Part shown: piece after piece, positions 45,601 to 55,260 of the stretch
Position numbering within the stretch: the stretch's first letter is position 1
How the letters are laid out: every line of letters starts with the position of its first letter
Origin: Branchiostoma floridae
Lineage: Eukaryota > Chordata > Leptocardii > Amphioxiformes > Branchiostomatidae
Assembly: GCF_000003815.2 (NCBI RefSeq)
Contig: NC_049986.1
Span: 15,209,811 to 15,269,810 of the forward strand
Reading direction: 5' to 3'
DNA: 60,000 nucleotides
Notes under the pieces: generated by a model
What the model was told of the DNA's origin: nothing
Seen by the model: only the letters and a program-made list of their open reading frames with translations
Databases searched by the model: none
Position numbers and translations under genes: made by a program

Positions 45601-47751
45601 GGACGTCAAGTAACGATTAGATAAGGCCACAATTTCTACATTTCCTTTTGATTACTCATCAACGAGGTCACTTGTTTCATCATACTCCAACATTAGCCCT
45701 ACAAAAAGGGATGAATAAGAAGAAATATGTGACCGAAAATGGTGCTAGTGACAGCAAATGTTTGGATTACAAATGGCGTCCATCCAACGAGCAAATAGCC
45801 ACATTCTCAACCGTTAAACTTCCCTGAGTTACGTCCGTATTTTTCCGCTGAGTGCTTCGCGCAGACAGCTCAGCCATAAGTGCAGAATTACGGCCACAGA
45901 TACATAAATAGCCACTAACTGTTCCTCATTGGCCACTTCTGGTACAGAGTGGAAAGATGTTGACAGCAATTAATCATTTCCTCCATTTTTTTCACCGTGT
46001 ACACGAATTATTGCAACAGCTTTGGGGAGGTCGAGCTTTGCCTCGACTGAAAGGCGGTTGATTGTCGCGTCAATATTTCTTCCCCCAATAAGCAGTAATC
46101 TGCCAGAAACGTTATCGTACATGCTGTTGGAGTGCCACTTATTTAGCGACCATGATTGACAATTATAGTCCCAGGACGTACATCCTTTGAGGGCGTGGAC
46201 TTGCGAGTGATCTCTGCGCTCGGACCTCAGAGGTCCTGGGTGAGCGATGATCCGCGACAGAAATATATTGCTACAGATGACTGCTGATTTGAGCGATCCT
46301 TACGGCATATTGCTGCCGTTCTTTGTGATTACTATCAGCCACTTTAGGTCCTCGCGAGACTCCCGCTCTTATCCAATAATCAACATTTACGGAGCGAGAG
46401 GCCTCTGATGGCCCGCTCGCCATCACTCATCCCCCGTACCATTAAAACATTCTCCTAAATCATTAAGCAGTGCGGCTCTGGGATACCGACACTGCCTCAC
46501 TGCAGAATACAGAGTAGGGAAGGGTTGGGGGAGCAACCTAAGGACAAGATACAGTCCAATACATGTGGTAGAACACATACTTATCTTGTCATTCATAACG
46601 TGTAATTAAAGATGTTGGGAGTATTATCAACTTAAAACTGAAATATTTCTACAACAGTAACTACCACGTGACTGCAATGTCAATGAAACATAAAAAATCA
46701 ACCATTATACAATGTATAGAGCGAAACATCGCTCCTAGCAATGTTGTAACATGTTATCCTTTACCTCAGCAAATTTGGAAGTTACACAGTGGTGCAAAAG
46801 TTAATTTCAGTCACAAAACATGAATGACTTTGTGTAGTAGCCTCTGTTGCAGACCAAGTTGGCATTATCCGAGAGTTACAGGGTTCTGACTGCTTGCTGA
46901 GATCTGATGACAGTCTGAGTAAAATGTCAGAACCTGGTATATAGAAAATTAAAACTCACCCCTTTCTGGCATCCTTCAACATCTGGCTTTTGGAGGCCTT
47001 CTTTTGTGTTTCTCCTAAACCCTTCTTTGCAGATTTTGACCCAGCCACAAGATTCCCGATGTCCCCAGGAGCGTCCCTCAGACCGAAACTTTTGGCTACA
47101 TGTCCGAGGTGCAGCTTCCTCACGTGGAAGATGTGTTTGAGGGAGGACGGAAACGTGGCGTACGCTCGGATGAAGGACTGGTATGCTAAAAAAATTGTGA
47201 CAGTTTGCCCATCAGTCCTAAGTATGAAATCAGTCTCAATTAACATTACACAGATTTTCAGTGAATATATAGCAGTCATTCACATTTGCCACATAACATA
47301 ATCTTTGTACAATCATTGAAACCATCCATATGGTTTCAAAACATTCTACTCAGTAGACTATCGACTCATTTGAGCATCTATTTCAGTTTACGTAATTAAA
47401 TTTTGTGGAACGGTAGAAATCAAATTGCATCTTTCAGCTTACAGTTGAAAGAAAACAAAAATTGAAATGCTGGTTCGTGTTTGCAGGTGACTGTAGCTAT
47501 GTTTGCAGTGAAGAAGTGGCAGGTGAACAAGCAAACTGAAGATACCTGAAGCTTCATGATCTGTTCAAAGATTTACAGTATTTACTTGAAATACAATTAT
47601 GCATATTAAATGTAAATCATCCAATAATACTCAAGCACTAATCACCTTTCCTGGCCATGGCCAGTTTATCCTGGTCGGAGAGAACATAGTTTTCAAATGC
47701 CATCTGCAGAGATGTGGCCGCCTCTTGCACTGCCTGCTGAGCTGCACCGGG
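33614..47751 (-). CDS. DDX31: DDX31, nucleolar DEAD-box RNA helicase (Dbp7 type), C-terminal part only
   Basis: Three exons read 47751-47646, 47185-46960 and 33668-33614 on the - strand, 129 residues in all. They encode the helicase C-terminal extension (DUF4217 region): a helical segment ending in [16 protein letters not shown], then [20 protein letters not shown], a Lys-rich linker and a final SEFSSGL. The same blocks occur in human DDX31 (IRAYAT-like, [26 protein letters not shown]). DDX31/Dbp7 acts in the nucleolus in large-subunit rRNA processing. The Q motif, Walker A, DEAD box and HRxGR motifs are not in the window and should lie beyond 60000. The gene converges on Barhl, as in human. 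Confidence 0.9.
33770..34605 (+). mobile_element. LINE 3' end, interrupted by a MITE
   Basis: The left part (33790-33879) reads [12 protein letters not shown] and, after a frameshift, [11 protein letters not shown]. The right part (34404 onward) continues with [18 protein letters not shown] and later TRDCTSLV before a stop at 34569-34571. This is the familiar end of LINE reverse-transcriptase ORFs (RRQL...GHV...GRRRRGRP...W). It closes with an ATG microsatellite tail at 34583-34603, typical of a LINE 3' terminus. The two halves join in sense only when the 33880-34403 insert is removed. Dead copy. Confidence 0.75.
33880..34403. mobile_element. hAT-like MITE, 524 bp, nested in the LINE
   Basis: Terminal inverted repeats CAGGGCTCGAAA (33880-33891) and TTTCGAGCCCTG (34392-34403) are perfect over 12 bp. 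Similarity then continues inward for about 40 bp through GCAGGT-containing sequence. CAGGG...GAAA ends resemble those of non-autonomous hAT elements. The interior is a direct duplication of about 180 bp built on GCAGGTAAAATT and TCCTATGATGTAGGTGT blocks (near 34010 and 34196). No transposase is encoded. Flanks overlap only by ACTG, so a clean 8-bp target duplication is not evident. Confidence 0.75.
35691..35745. repeat. ATTCT pentanucleotide microsatellite, 11 units
   Basis: Eleven uninterrupted ATTCT units within the DDX31 terminal intron. The tract is perfect, so probably polymorphic in length. Confidence 0.98.
37560..38260. promoter_or_regulatory. Candidate conserved regulatory island in the DDX31 intron
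   Basis: About 700 bp of balanced-composition, repeat-free, non-coding DNA in an otherwise AT-rich intron. It contains a perfect 9-bp-arm palindrome, TCGTTAGCAATGCTAACGA, at 38028-38046, similar to an RFX X-box but not an exact match. The position, in an intron of the gene next to Barhl, suggests a Barhl enhancer. This is inference only. Confidence 0.4.
41144..41390. mobile_element. Probable degenerate MITE, about 247 bp
   Basis: The left end TAGGGGCTTAGAAC and the right end GTTTTCAAACCCTA form an imperfect inverted repeat. The interior is rich in GGTGCAC/TGCACC motifs, in the style of the 33880-34403 element. No coding capacity. The ends and the family are uncertain. Confidence 0.45.
42094..42193. 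other. Assembly gap (100 N)
   Basis: Exactly 100 unknown bases within the DDX31 terminal intron. The true size is unknown, so the intron length is approximate. Confidence 0.99.
44740..45078. repeat. CTCA-type microsatellite tract, about 340 bp
   Basis: Composed of CTCA units with CTCG and CACA variants on the left (CGCTCGCTCG, CACACACA) and a nearly pure CTCA run on the right (about 44999-45078). The open frame across it (Ser/His/Thr/Leu repeats) is a by-product of the repeat. Confidence 0.97.
45250..46550. promoter_or_regulatory. Candidate conserved regulatory island in the DDX31 intron
   Basis: About 1.3 kb of repeat-free, CpG-containing, non-coding DNA immediately downstream of a DDX31 exon and next to a microsatellite. 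Sites seen: a PBX/HOX-type TGATTGACA at 46153-46161, and a palindrome GGACCTC-A-GAGGTCC at 46222-46236, an everted pair of nuclear-receptor-like half sites. Many TAAT cores are present. The best inference is a Barhl cis-regulatory module. Confidence 0.45.
46960..47185 (-). CDS. DDX31: DDX31 penultimate exon
   Basis: Acceptor TTTTTTTAG at 47186; the first two bases complete an alanine codon begun in the upstream exon. It encodes [39 protein letters not shown] and a Lys/Ser/Gly-rich linker ending DARKG. [17 protein letters not shown] is diagnostic for DDX31. The donor GG/GTGAGT is strong, so the reading frame beyond 46960 is intron. An upstream extension of the open frame (47186-47279) is intronic. 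Confidence 0.95.
47186..47645 (-). other. DDX31 intron (460 bp)
   Basis: GTGAT donor to TTTTTTTAG acceptor on the - strand. AT-rich, nothing else recognised. Confidence 0.85.
47646..47751 (-). CDS. DDX31: DDX31 exon encoding the helical part of the C-terminal extension
   Basis: Acceptor ATTTTGCAG, then [16 protein letters not shown] and [19 protein letters not shown], ending one base into a codon (AAAG/GTGAT). The corresponding part of human DDX31 has the RERATVLQ...FEDYV pattern followed by KKALQ, so order and spacing agree. The exon is 106 nt and enters in phase 0. The preceding exon was not found between here and 60000. Confidence 0.9.
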
Positions 47752-49539
47752 CTGCAAAATGAGAGAAGTTAACAGGTTACCTTAATTTTGGAATCAAATT
47801 TCATTGAATAAGATACATTTTAAGTTATGTTCATTTAACTTCTCAAAATAATAAATGGAAGACAAGAGGAACAACTTATGGAAGGTCCGCAAATTTTCTC
47901 TCAGTTGCACAGATCCTAACAAAATCATAATTTTCATCAAAATTGAATGTAGTTAAAAGGTGCAGAAGTGGCCTGGAGCTAAAATTAAATGTTGGTCATT
48001 GGCACCTGTAATAGATAACTTTAGGAAGCATTGTGCAGCAACACAGCAATCATCAATGGGGAAGGATACCTTCAAACATTTATAAATCTAACATTCAGGT
48101 GTAAAATGATTCTAAACATGCATGCGTGCCATCAATATACACAAATTATGGCATTTTATTAACAACTCTTGAAAGAATACAAAAAAAGCCTTCAGAATGA
48201 TCAACTATAAGAAAGGATAACATTAACTAGTATTATAACAAACTTGGAAAATAAATCGTATGAAAGAGAAGAAGAAAACTCACCTTCACTGTATACAATT
48301 ATTCCTAGCACACTCTCAGTAGTACATTTGTACACACAGTAAAACATGCCTTAAAAGCCTAAAGAAAAGGCTAAAAACTGACTTACGACACCATCAATAA
48401 GTGAAACCCAGCCAGTATAGCATGCTAGAGACACTGACTGCAATTTTCCACCCGATACTCTGAGAAGCAGTTATGTAGGAGTCTCCTGCCTCAGTATGTG
48501 CATGCAGTGTATTGTGCAGCGAGTTTTCCATTTTATCTCCATCCAGGAACCCACATTATGCTTCCTACTGTAGAGATATTTTATCATTCTCGGACCCTTA
48601 ATTACAGTATAGCTGTCCGAGAATGATGGAGTGTTACAAATTGTACTCTATTTCCCCCAGATTTCGTTGTCATTGTTTCTGATAAAGGCTACTACTAACA
48701 GTATTTCCTTCTGACATACGTATTGCTGCTTTTACCGCCCCTTTAGCCTACGTCAGCTTCTCATGATGCTGGAAATGTTAAGGATTATTTACAATATGTG
48801 AGTGGACAATGCCGGTACATCAAAGTTTTCAAAATGTAACCCACGCTCCAAGGTCACAGAGGTCAGCACATAGACCAGGGCTGTGACATATTGACATTTT
48901 AATGGACTGTTGATCGTAGAAGAAAAAGAAAATCCAGCATATCGTTTCAGCCAAGTGGACAATGATAACAAGTGGTCAACATCCATTAGTTTCCATGTAT
49001 CTTCCAGTCTTTGCTCTCATTGGCTGTGCAATTGTACAAACTAACCATTTGACCAAAAGCACATGTACATACGAATCACTGTCCACTTGGCAAGTCAATT
49101 GAAAGCATGTAATGGAAGTATTAAGTCTATTCATATCACTAAAAGGTAGTGTTGTCATTCAGTAATGCAATGATTGTTTGATATGTGTATTGTTCACGTA
49201 GTACTACTGAAAAATGACCCATGTTGCCTGAAAGTCAGTGCAATGCATGATATGACATTTGCGAAAAAAAAATAGAAACATCTTGTTTTGGCAAATAGCT
49301 TCTTTTCCAACAAATTAGGAAGCTCAGGGTCTTTGGTATAGTGAAATTTTAAGATCTATTCTGTATGTAGTTTATGGTTGACCATGCAAAAGTCACTATA
49401 CCTTTTGTCGTGTCAATAAAGCTTGTATCTTGGTATACTTTTTTTGAGAGGAATAATGTTGGATGCTTTGGCCCTTTACCAACTTGGATCCTGACTGATC
49501 AGACCAACATCCTGGCTAACTTGGCCTACCACCCTAAGA
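47752..49539 (-). other. DDX31 upstream intron, part 1
   Basis: AT-rich DNA with no recognised helicase exon on the - strand. It includes a 13-bp-arm hairpin at 48583-48627. Otherwise nothing. Confidence 0.5.
48583..48627. repeat. Perfect 13-bp inverted repeat with 19-nt loop
   Basis: ATCATTCTCGGAC at 48583-48595 and its exact reverse complement at 48615-48627. The stem would be stable in RNA on either strand. It could be the remains of a small palindromic element. Confidence 0.85.
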
Positions 49540-49749
49540 GGGTCTGCATGCTGTTTTCCGTAAGGTGTAGGCAGCCTATTTTTATTTCCCGTAACCCGTA
49601 GGGAAAACCATCTTATCTAGTATGTAATTCGCAGCGAGGCAACCAAATTTAGCGTAATTGCCTTCCTTGATTTAGTGTAATACGTAGGGGGTTCTTCTGA
49701 ATTCAGCGTAAATCGTTGTCGGGATCCCCCATGCAGACCCCACCCTCAG
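49530..49749. mobile_element. MITE of 201 bp with likely target-site duplication
   Basis: The element spans 49540-49740. Its ends, GGGTCTGCATG (49540-49550) and CATGCAGACCC (49730-49740), are perfect 11-bp inverted repeats. Flanks CACCCTAAG (49530-49538) and CACCCTCAG (49741-49749) match 8 of 9, consistent with an 8-9 bp target duplication as in hAT or Mutator-type elements. The interior is non-coding. Confidence 0.7.
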
Positions 49750-51954
49750 CCTAACCCTTACCCTAAACTTGGTGGATTTACAAGGGTGTTGGGTCGAGTT
49801 GAGCAGGGTGTTGGGCTGAGTTCATAAGGGCCAAATCATCCTGAGTGCAGACTGGAAGAGACCATTGTGGGAAGGATTGCAAGTAACATTGTGCTATAGA
49901 GGAAGTCCAAAGGAAGTTTGTCATTACACAACTAATACCACTGTGTCCCTGAGTGAAGAAAGGATGAAGAAGACAAATCCCTCTAACTAGTCTAAAGCCC
50001 CCTTCTTACTATGATTGGTATGTCACTCCAGGTTTGAGTGAAGGCTGAGATCTTACACCCTTACATTTAGATAAGCACTTGTTCAACTACTTTCATGGCC
50101 TGGAATTCGACTTCATCACAAATTATGCACATAAGGGTATCAAATTAGTTTGGAAAATGATGCAATTTTTTCCCCTTAAGATTATCAAGTTGCATGAATG
50201 CACAGACCTTTACATGTAAACAATCACATATGCCTCTTTACGATGGTTGCAATATACAATCATGTAAACCCTTCATTGTTGCACATCAGAATCATATTAT
50301 CATTTTCTAATCATATACTGGGAAGAAAATCATAACTGACTATGCTGCATTTTGTACTTCTGTCATCATGTGCACCTACACCTAACGATGTCATCACCAA
50401 TTGCAATAGACTTTGGTTAAATGAGACCCAAGTAACGTAGACACAGACGCAGCAACAATGTCCCACTTACTTATTATTATAATGATGACATAAAACAGAG
50501 TAGAGCCTACTTTCACTTTTTCATTAAACATTATTACAGCGTAATTACATTTTGTATTGTATAATGGTATGTCTTAAGACCCTAGTAGGCTTCCTTAACA
50601 AGGGTTGATATCTATCACAGAGAGAACTGTTGTAAAGCACTTTGTCTTGCTTTGTTTTATGTCTGCAACTGTTGCAGTTCTCATTCCGTCCAGTCAACTG
50701 CACCAAAACAAAAGTCTGCTTAGCACACAACAGCCCAGAAAGACATTATGGACACACAAGTTGGGCCTTGAGCCCCCCTTTGTGCAAAGGTTGAGACATA
50801 AAGGCGAGGCATCATCAGTCAAATGGTCTGTGTAAATAAATAGACAAATGAATGAACTCGGAGGATTTTAAAGCGCGGCCTAATGACGTCTAATAGCCTG
50901 GCTGCAGGGAAGATAGGTGCCCAGAAAGTTGAGGGTACATGTAAGGCCATCGCGCTTCATTACACATCTAAGGGGGGCAGCGCGGCCGCCGAGTCGCAAA
51001 GTCGCCAGACAGGGAGGTGCCGGCGAGAAGAAAGGAGCCAGCAATGTTTAAGCTCACAACCTCCCAAATTCTCCAACTGCCACAGACAATGGGGAGACAA
51101 CTGCTCGGAGACGGGTGCGCTCACCCTTGAGAAATCAGATAAATGGTCGTAATGTGTCGCCTCCTTCAAACACCATGCAAGACAAACTGTGAGGGACCTT
51201 ACAAGAAACTCTCCCCTTCGACATAAAACGGCACCATAACCGCGTCTTTGCCACACGGGGATGACCAGCAAGGCTAGATGGACGACTTCGGCGAGAAATC
51301 ATCCGGCGTTTAATGGAAGAGATCCCGCTCGGTTTTGACCTTTTGCAAGGACGAAAAGAGAATCCAAAATCCGAGCAAATAATGTAACTAACATAAGTAT
51401 AGCCTGTGGTGCGACAGGAAAGAGCTGGGACAGAGTGAATTAGACACACACAATTTCCCCCCTAACTCGCTGGGCAAGAGCACAAACATACCCACAGGCA
51501 GATTCATCTCAACAGATATGAAACGTTCAGCCCAAACTCGCCGACATTCGTGCCACCACAATTTCCTTACTAAAAGCCTCGGCAACCGAGTGATTTGTTT
51601 GAGCGCACAAACTGCCTAGGGCGAGGGTTGTTGGGACTCCACTCAAACGTGACTACTCGCATTTGCCTCCCATTTTCGAAAGGCCCACGTTCCATTACCA
51701 GCTTGCGTCGGCCATTTACGGCGTCCCGTCGCTATCGCAGATGTGTCTGAGGGGGACGGGTTTAGACCCCGTTCTTGGTGGCAAAAGGTAATGGAATTTT
51801 AAAGAGTTAACTGAATGTGCTGATGCTTTCCCTCTCCGCCTCGCCGTACTTGCAGGCAAAACATGAATCATGGTAAAAGGAAGTCTTGACCCACATTCAG
51901 CGGATCTGGAATGCTTCTGCAGAAATGGATAATGGATTACTTGCCTTCTGAAGA
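49750..51954. other. DDX31 upstream intron, part 2, with a GC-richer island
   Basis: No exon was recognised. About 50880-51800 is repeat-free and CpG-containing against AT-rich flanks, similar in look to the islands at 37.6 and 45.3 kb, and is a candidate regulatory element. The rest shows nothing definite. Confidence 0.35.
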
Positions 51955-52313
51955 GCTATCTCTGTCTTGGCAGTTACAAATTGTTCTCATATGGCAGTAC
52001 AAGTATATGTAGGTTTTATCTCATGGCATCTTCTACGAACATCTCAGCATAATTGTTGTTCATTCTCGACTATGATTACACCATCCTATTATCATCAAGA
52101 ACTTATGTGCCAAGAAATGTAAAGAGCTTAATTTTTGTACCAGCAAAGACATAGGAACCTGCTATCTCTGTCTTGGCAGTTACAAATTGTTCTCATATGG
52201 CAGTACAAGTATATGTACGTTTTATCTCACGGCATCTTCTATGAACATCTCAGTCAGCATATCTGTTGATCATTCTCTACTTATAATTACACCATCCTAT
52301 TATCAAGAACTTA
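51955..52313. repeat. Tandem duplication, offset 206 bp
   Basis: About 150 bases starting GCTATCTCTGTCTTGGCAG at 51955 recur at 52161 with few changes, including a 4-base insertion and a 3-base deletion. The unique spacer between them is about 55 bp. Recent by its high similarity. Confidence 0.9.
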
Positions 52314-53389
52314 CATTTTAACAAATACATGTAACACATACAAATGTAAATGTCAAGAGGTGAATTTTTGTCCCAGTAAAAGAAAAAGGAACAAAAGAGT
52401 CATGTAGCATTCCACTCCAGGTGGATACATCAGAGGATTCCGAATTCTTTTATCAGTATCATTGCCAACTGGTACACGGTTACAAGTGATTTACTGACAT
52501 AATTATCATTCGATTGATGTTTCAGTTGAGTAATCAGAGTAAAACCCAAGGCCTCCTGCTGGGTGAAGCCAGCACATTCGGTGGCCATTCAACTTATCCG
52601 GGATATCCTTACATAACCTTACACCATCATTATCATTAGTTAAGGCATATCTTATAATTTTCTTTAGACAATTGTCGAAGGTCTGAATATACAATTTTTT
52701 AGAGGCATAATATCCAATTTTACAATCATTGCATATTCAGCGGATGTTCCTTATTTTATGTTGTAATTTAGTTGCCTATTGTTAACCTTGACCTATGGAG
52801 TCTACCAAAAAGGGGAAAATAAAGGGATCATTTCTATGCTGCTCATGTACCCAGCTGTATACCATGTCAAATTTCAAAAATACGTACACAAAATTAATGA
52901 GTGTCAACATCGTTCTCAAAGATTCAAACATCAAGTTAGAATTACAATTAACCACAGGAACAACTATCAATACTTTGCTCATTCCAGGCTTAACACATAA
53001 TCACAATGTCAACTTTCCCCATTGTCAGGGGATGGTACAAGCTTCCCGCTGATACCCATACTCAGTGGTGCATGTTTGTGAAACGTGAGGGATTCCTGCC
53101 AGAAAAGCCCAGGCCAGGCCTCCGCTGTGCTATCACACCCATTTATCAAAGGTACACAACAGCACAGACCTGGGAGCACAACCCAAAACTCTCCTATACA
53201 AGATGCACTTTTGATGTAAACTGCTAGCTAATGACATGGAAACAAGAGTTTTTGATGTGGCACAGTCATGGGGACAATATGGGGCTAACTGCAGTTTCTA
53301 TGGTAATAGCTGAGTACCAAAAAGTATGTGTTTAATCTTTTTAAATGTTAATGTTGTGACAAGTTACTTTCTTGTTTTCAACATTCAAT
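52314..53389. other. DDX31 upstream intron, part 3; one doubtful + strand exon
   Basis: Mostly AT-rich. At about 53030-53150 a + strand frame with an acceptor-like CCCATTGTCAG and a donor-like AAAG/GTACAC reads GWYKLPADTHTQWC and FVKREGFLPEKPRPGLRC. It has more coding character than its surroundings but was not recognised. It may be a stray exon, a pseudogene piece or chance. Confidence 0.25.
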
Positions 53390-54230
53390 TTTCAAATATA
53401 TTCACCTGTGCCATCTAGAACATTACGTTACCTGTGGCAATGGATATCTGATTCAAAATCTAAAAAATTATTCCTGTGCTTTCCCTGAATAGTTATGACA
53501 TATCAGGTTTTTGCTTCATATCTTTGATGACACTGATTAAAAGGCACATACAGACTTGTAAATACAGTAACCTATGTGTTATCTGAAACATACCTGTGGC
53601 AATGGATGGCATTTTTACAGGCTCGTTGCTTGCTTTTTGCAACATATTTGGAATCAAATTAACCTTTCTATCTTGACTCAGTTTATTTCAAATGTATCAA
53701 CCTGTGCCTGAAATATACCTGTGAAAACAGATCTCTCATTCAAACTTTCAAACTATTTTCCTGACATTTTTGCAGACTTCTAATTTGCTTTTTTGCAACA
53801 TACCTTTGAGACATTACCTTTTTATCTTGATTTGCAGCAAACTTTTAAAATCTTATATATCTACCTGTGGCATCTGAAACATACCTGTGGCAACAGATCT
53901 CTCATTCAAACTTTCAAACTATTTTCCTGCCTTTTGCGGACTTCTAATCTGCTTTTTTGCGACATTTCTTTGATACATTAACCTTTCTATCTCGACTCGC
54001 AACAGTTGATTTTCAAACATATCAACCTGTGCCATCTGAGGCATACCTGCATGTGGCAACAGATCTCTCATTCAAACTTTCAAACTATTTTCCTGCCTTT
54101 TGCGGACTTCTAATCTGCTTTTTTGCGACATATCTTTGAGACATTAACCTTTTTATCTCGACTCGCAACAGTTGATTTTCAAACATATCAACCTGTACCA
54201 TCTGAGGCATACCTTTGGCAACAGTAACCA
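53390..54230. repeat. 166-bp minisatellite, about five copies
   Basis: The landmark ACAGATCTCTCATTCAAAC begins at 53727, 53893 and 54059, exactly 166 bp apart, followed by a partial unit from 54221. Earlier units near 53430 and 53590 are diverged. Each unit holds TTTCAAACTATTTTCCTG, CTTCTAATCTGC, AACCTTTTTATCTCGACTCG and TATCAACCTGTGCCATCTG segments. Non-coding. Confidence 0.92.
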
Positions 54231-55150
54231 AAGACCCAGTGTCGCCAGCGCTGTAGAAGGTTTGGGAGATAGCGTGGCATTCCTATCTAATGGGTCAGGA
54301 AACAACATAGTTTCCACCCGACTGATGCGCTCCCAACTATTCGGCTAAATGTCGCTGACAAAGTTTGTTTATTGACTTTTCAAAAAGGTCTGGGGAGAAG
54401 ACACAGTGTAGAGACAATTTGACGTTTCTGCTTGGAAAGGTTGATCAAGAAAGCGGACAACTTTCAAGGATAACACTTGTGTGCGAACACTATACAGGGC
54501 TGCAGTAATTTGAAATTCCCTTTTAAAAATGACAGACTACATTTAAGGGCTTTTAACAGTGGTACATATCTTCAATCTAATTTCTAAGGTTGACAAAATA
54601 CACTACTGTTTGACAAACAACTTTCATCACTTTACTGAAACGAGTTTGGCTCATACCCATCTTCAAGTTTACATAGTAACATGAACAATAAATAGACTGA
54701 GCGGCTCTTTCAACTCCACTAACCCCTGTAACTTCTTCTGTCCCCCAGGCACAGTGGGGCCCAAGGTAAGAGTGGGTAACATGCATTGGCATAATACCGG
54801 TAGTAAGACTTATACCGGTAGATTAAAAATACTGGAACTTAAAGAGATCTACACATGCAACAATAGTTATTTCTGAGCTGTGCACACTTCAGACATCTAG
54901 GTGTCCAATACATCATTTACAAAGCATCGATAACAATGCATTCGAAGACAACAAGGCCAAAAGTTTTCAGTATCTTTTTCGGGGTAGGCAGCTCGTCGTG
55001 GGACGAACACACTGTCACATTCATTGCCAAATTTATAGATCATAATTACACATGCTCACGGCACAAGACGAACATGATTCAACAACAATCTTGAATTTCT
55101 GTTGGTGACCTACAACTCATGTAAAAGTGTGAAGAACCGTTGCATAATAC
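54231..55150. other. DDX31 upstream intron, part 4, no gene
   Basis: A short GC-richer unique patch follows the minisatellite (54225-54380). Two ATACCGGTA/TACCGGTA palindromes lie at about 54797 and 54812. No exon recognised. Confidence 0.4.
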
Positions 55151-55260
55151 GCCGAATCTACGACTGAATGGGCAAAATTGAACGTACGCAGCCATTTTCC
55201 CGCCATTTTTATATCTACGCTAGCAGTGAAGTGTTACGTCATAGCGGTTGTGACGGACAG
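55151..55260. promoter_or_regulatory. Promoter-like cluster (YY1/E2F/CRE type)
   Basis: Read on the - strand: TATGACGTAA (CRE/ATF-like, near 55235), then AAAATGGCGGGAAAATGGC (YY1- and E2F-like, near 55205-55187). These motifs are typical of housekeeping promoters. No exon of a known gene was found on either side, so it may be a cryptic promoter, a non-coding RNA start or chance. It is not convincingly the DDX31 promoter, because the helicase-core exons are not between it and 47751. Confidence 0.3.

Larger units (their letters stand above)
33669..46959 (-). other. DDX31 terminal intron (13.3 kb), bystander host of putative enhancers
   Basis: Runs from a GTGAGT donor at 46959-46954 to the acceptor at 33670-33669. 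It holds a nested LINE/MITE (33770-34605), a further MITE (41144-41390), long microsatellites, an assembly gap, and two repeat-free islands (37560-38260 and 45250-46550) that look like conserved regulatory DNA. No extra exon was recognised within it. Stretches not listed separately (34606-35690, 35746-37560, 38260-41140, 42194-44740) are AT-rich and show nothing definite. Confidence 0.7.

Noticed and set aside
48280-48360. - strand exon candidate ending at a GTGAGT donor near 48285
   Set aside because: Frames from any plausible acceptor hit stops or do not resemble DDX31.
49750-49780. Telomere-like CCTAACCC/CCCTAAAC sequence
   Set aside because: Only a few irregular units; not an interstitial telomere.
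53390-54230. Possible CRISPR-like array
   Set aside because: The units are 166 bp tandem copies without short repeats and unique spacers, in a eukaryotic intron.
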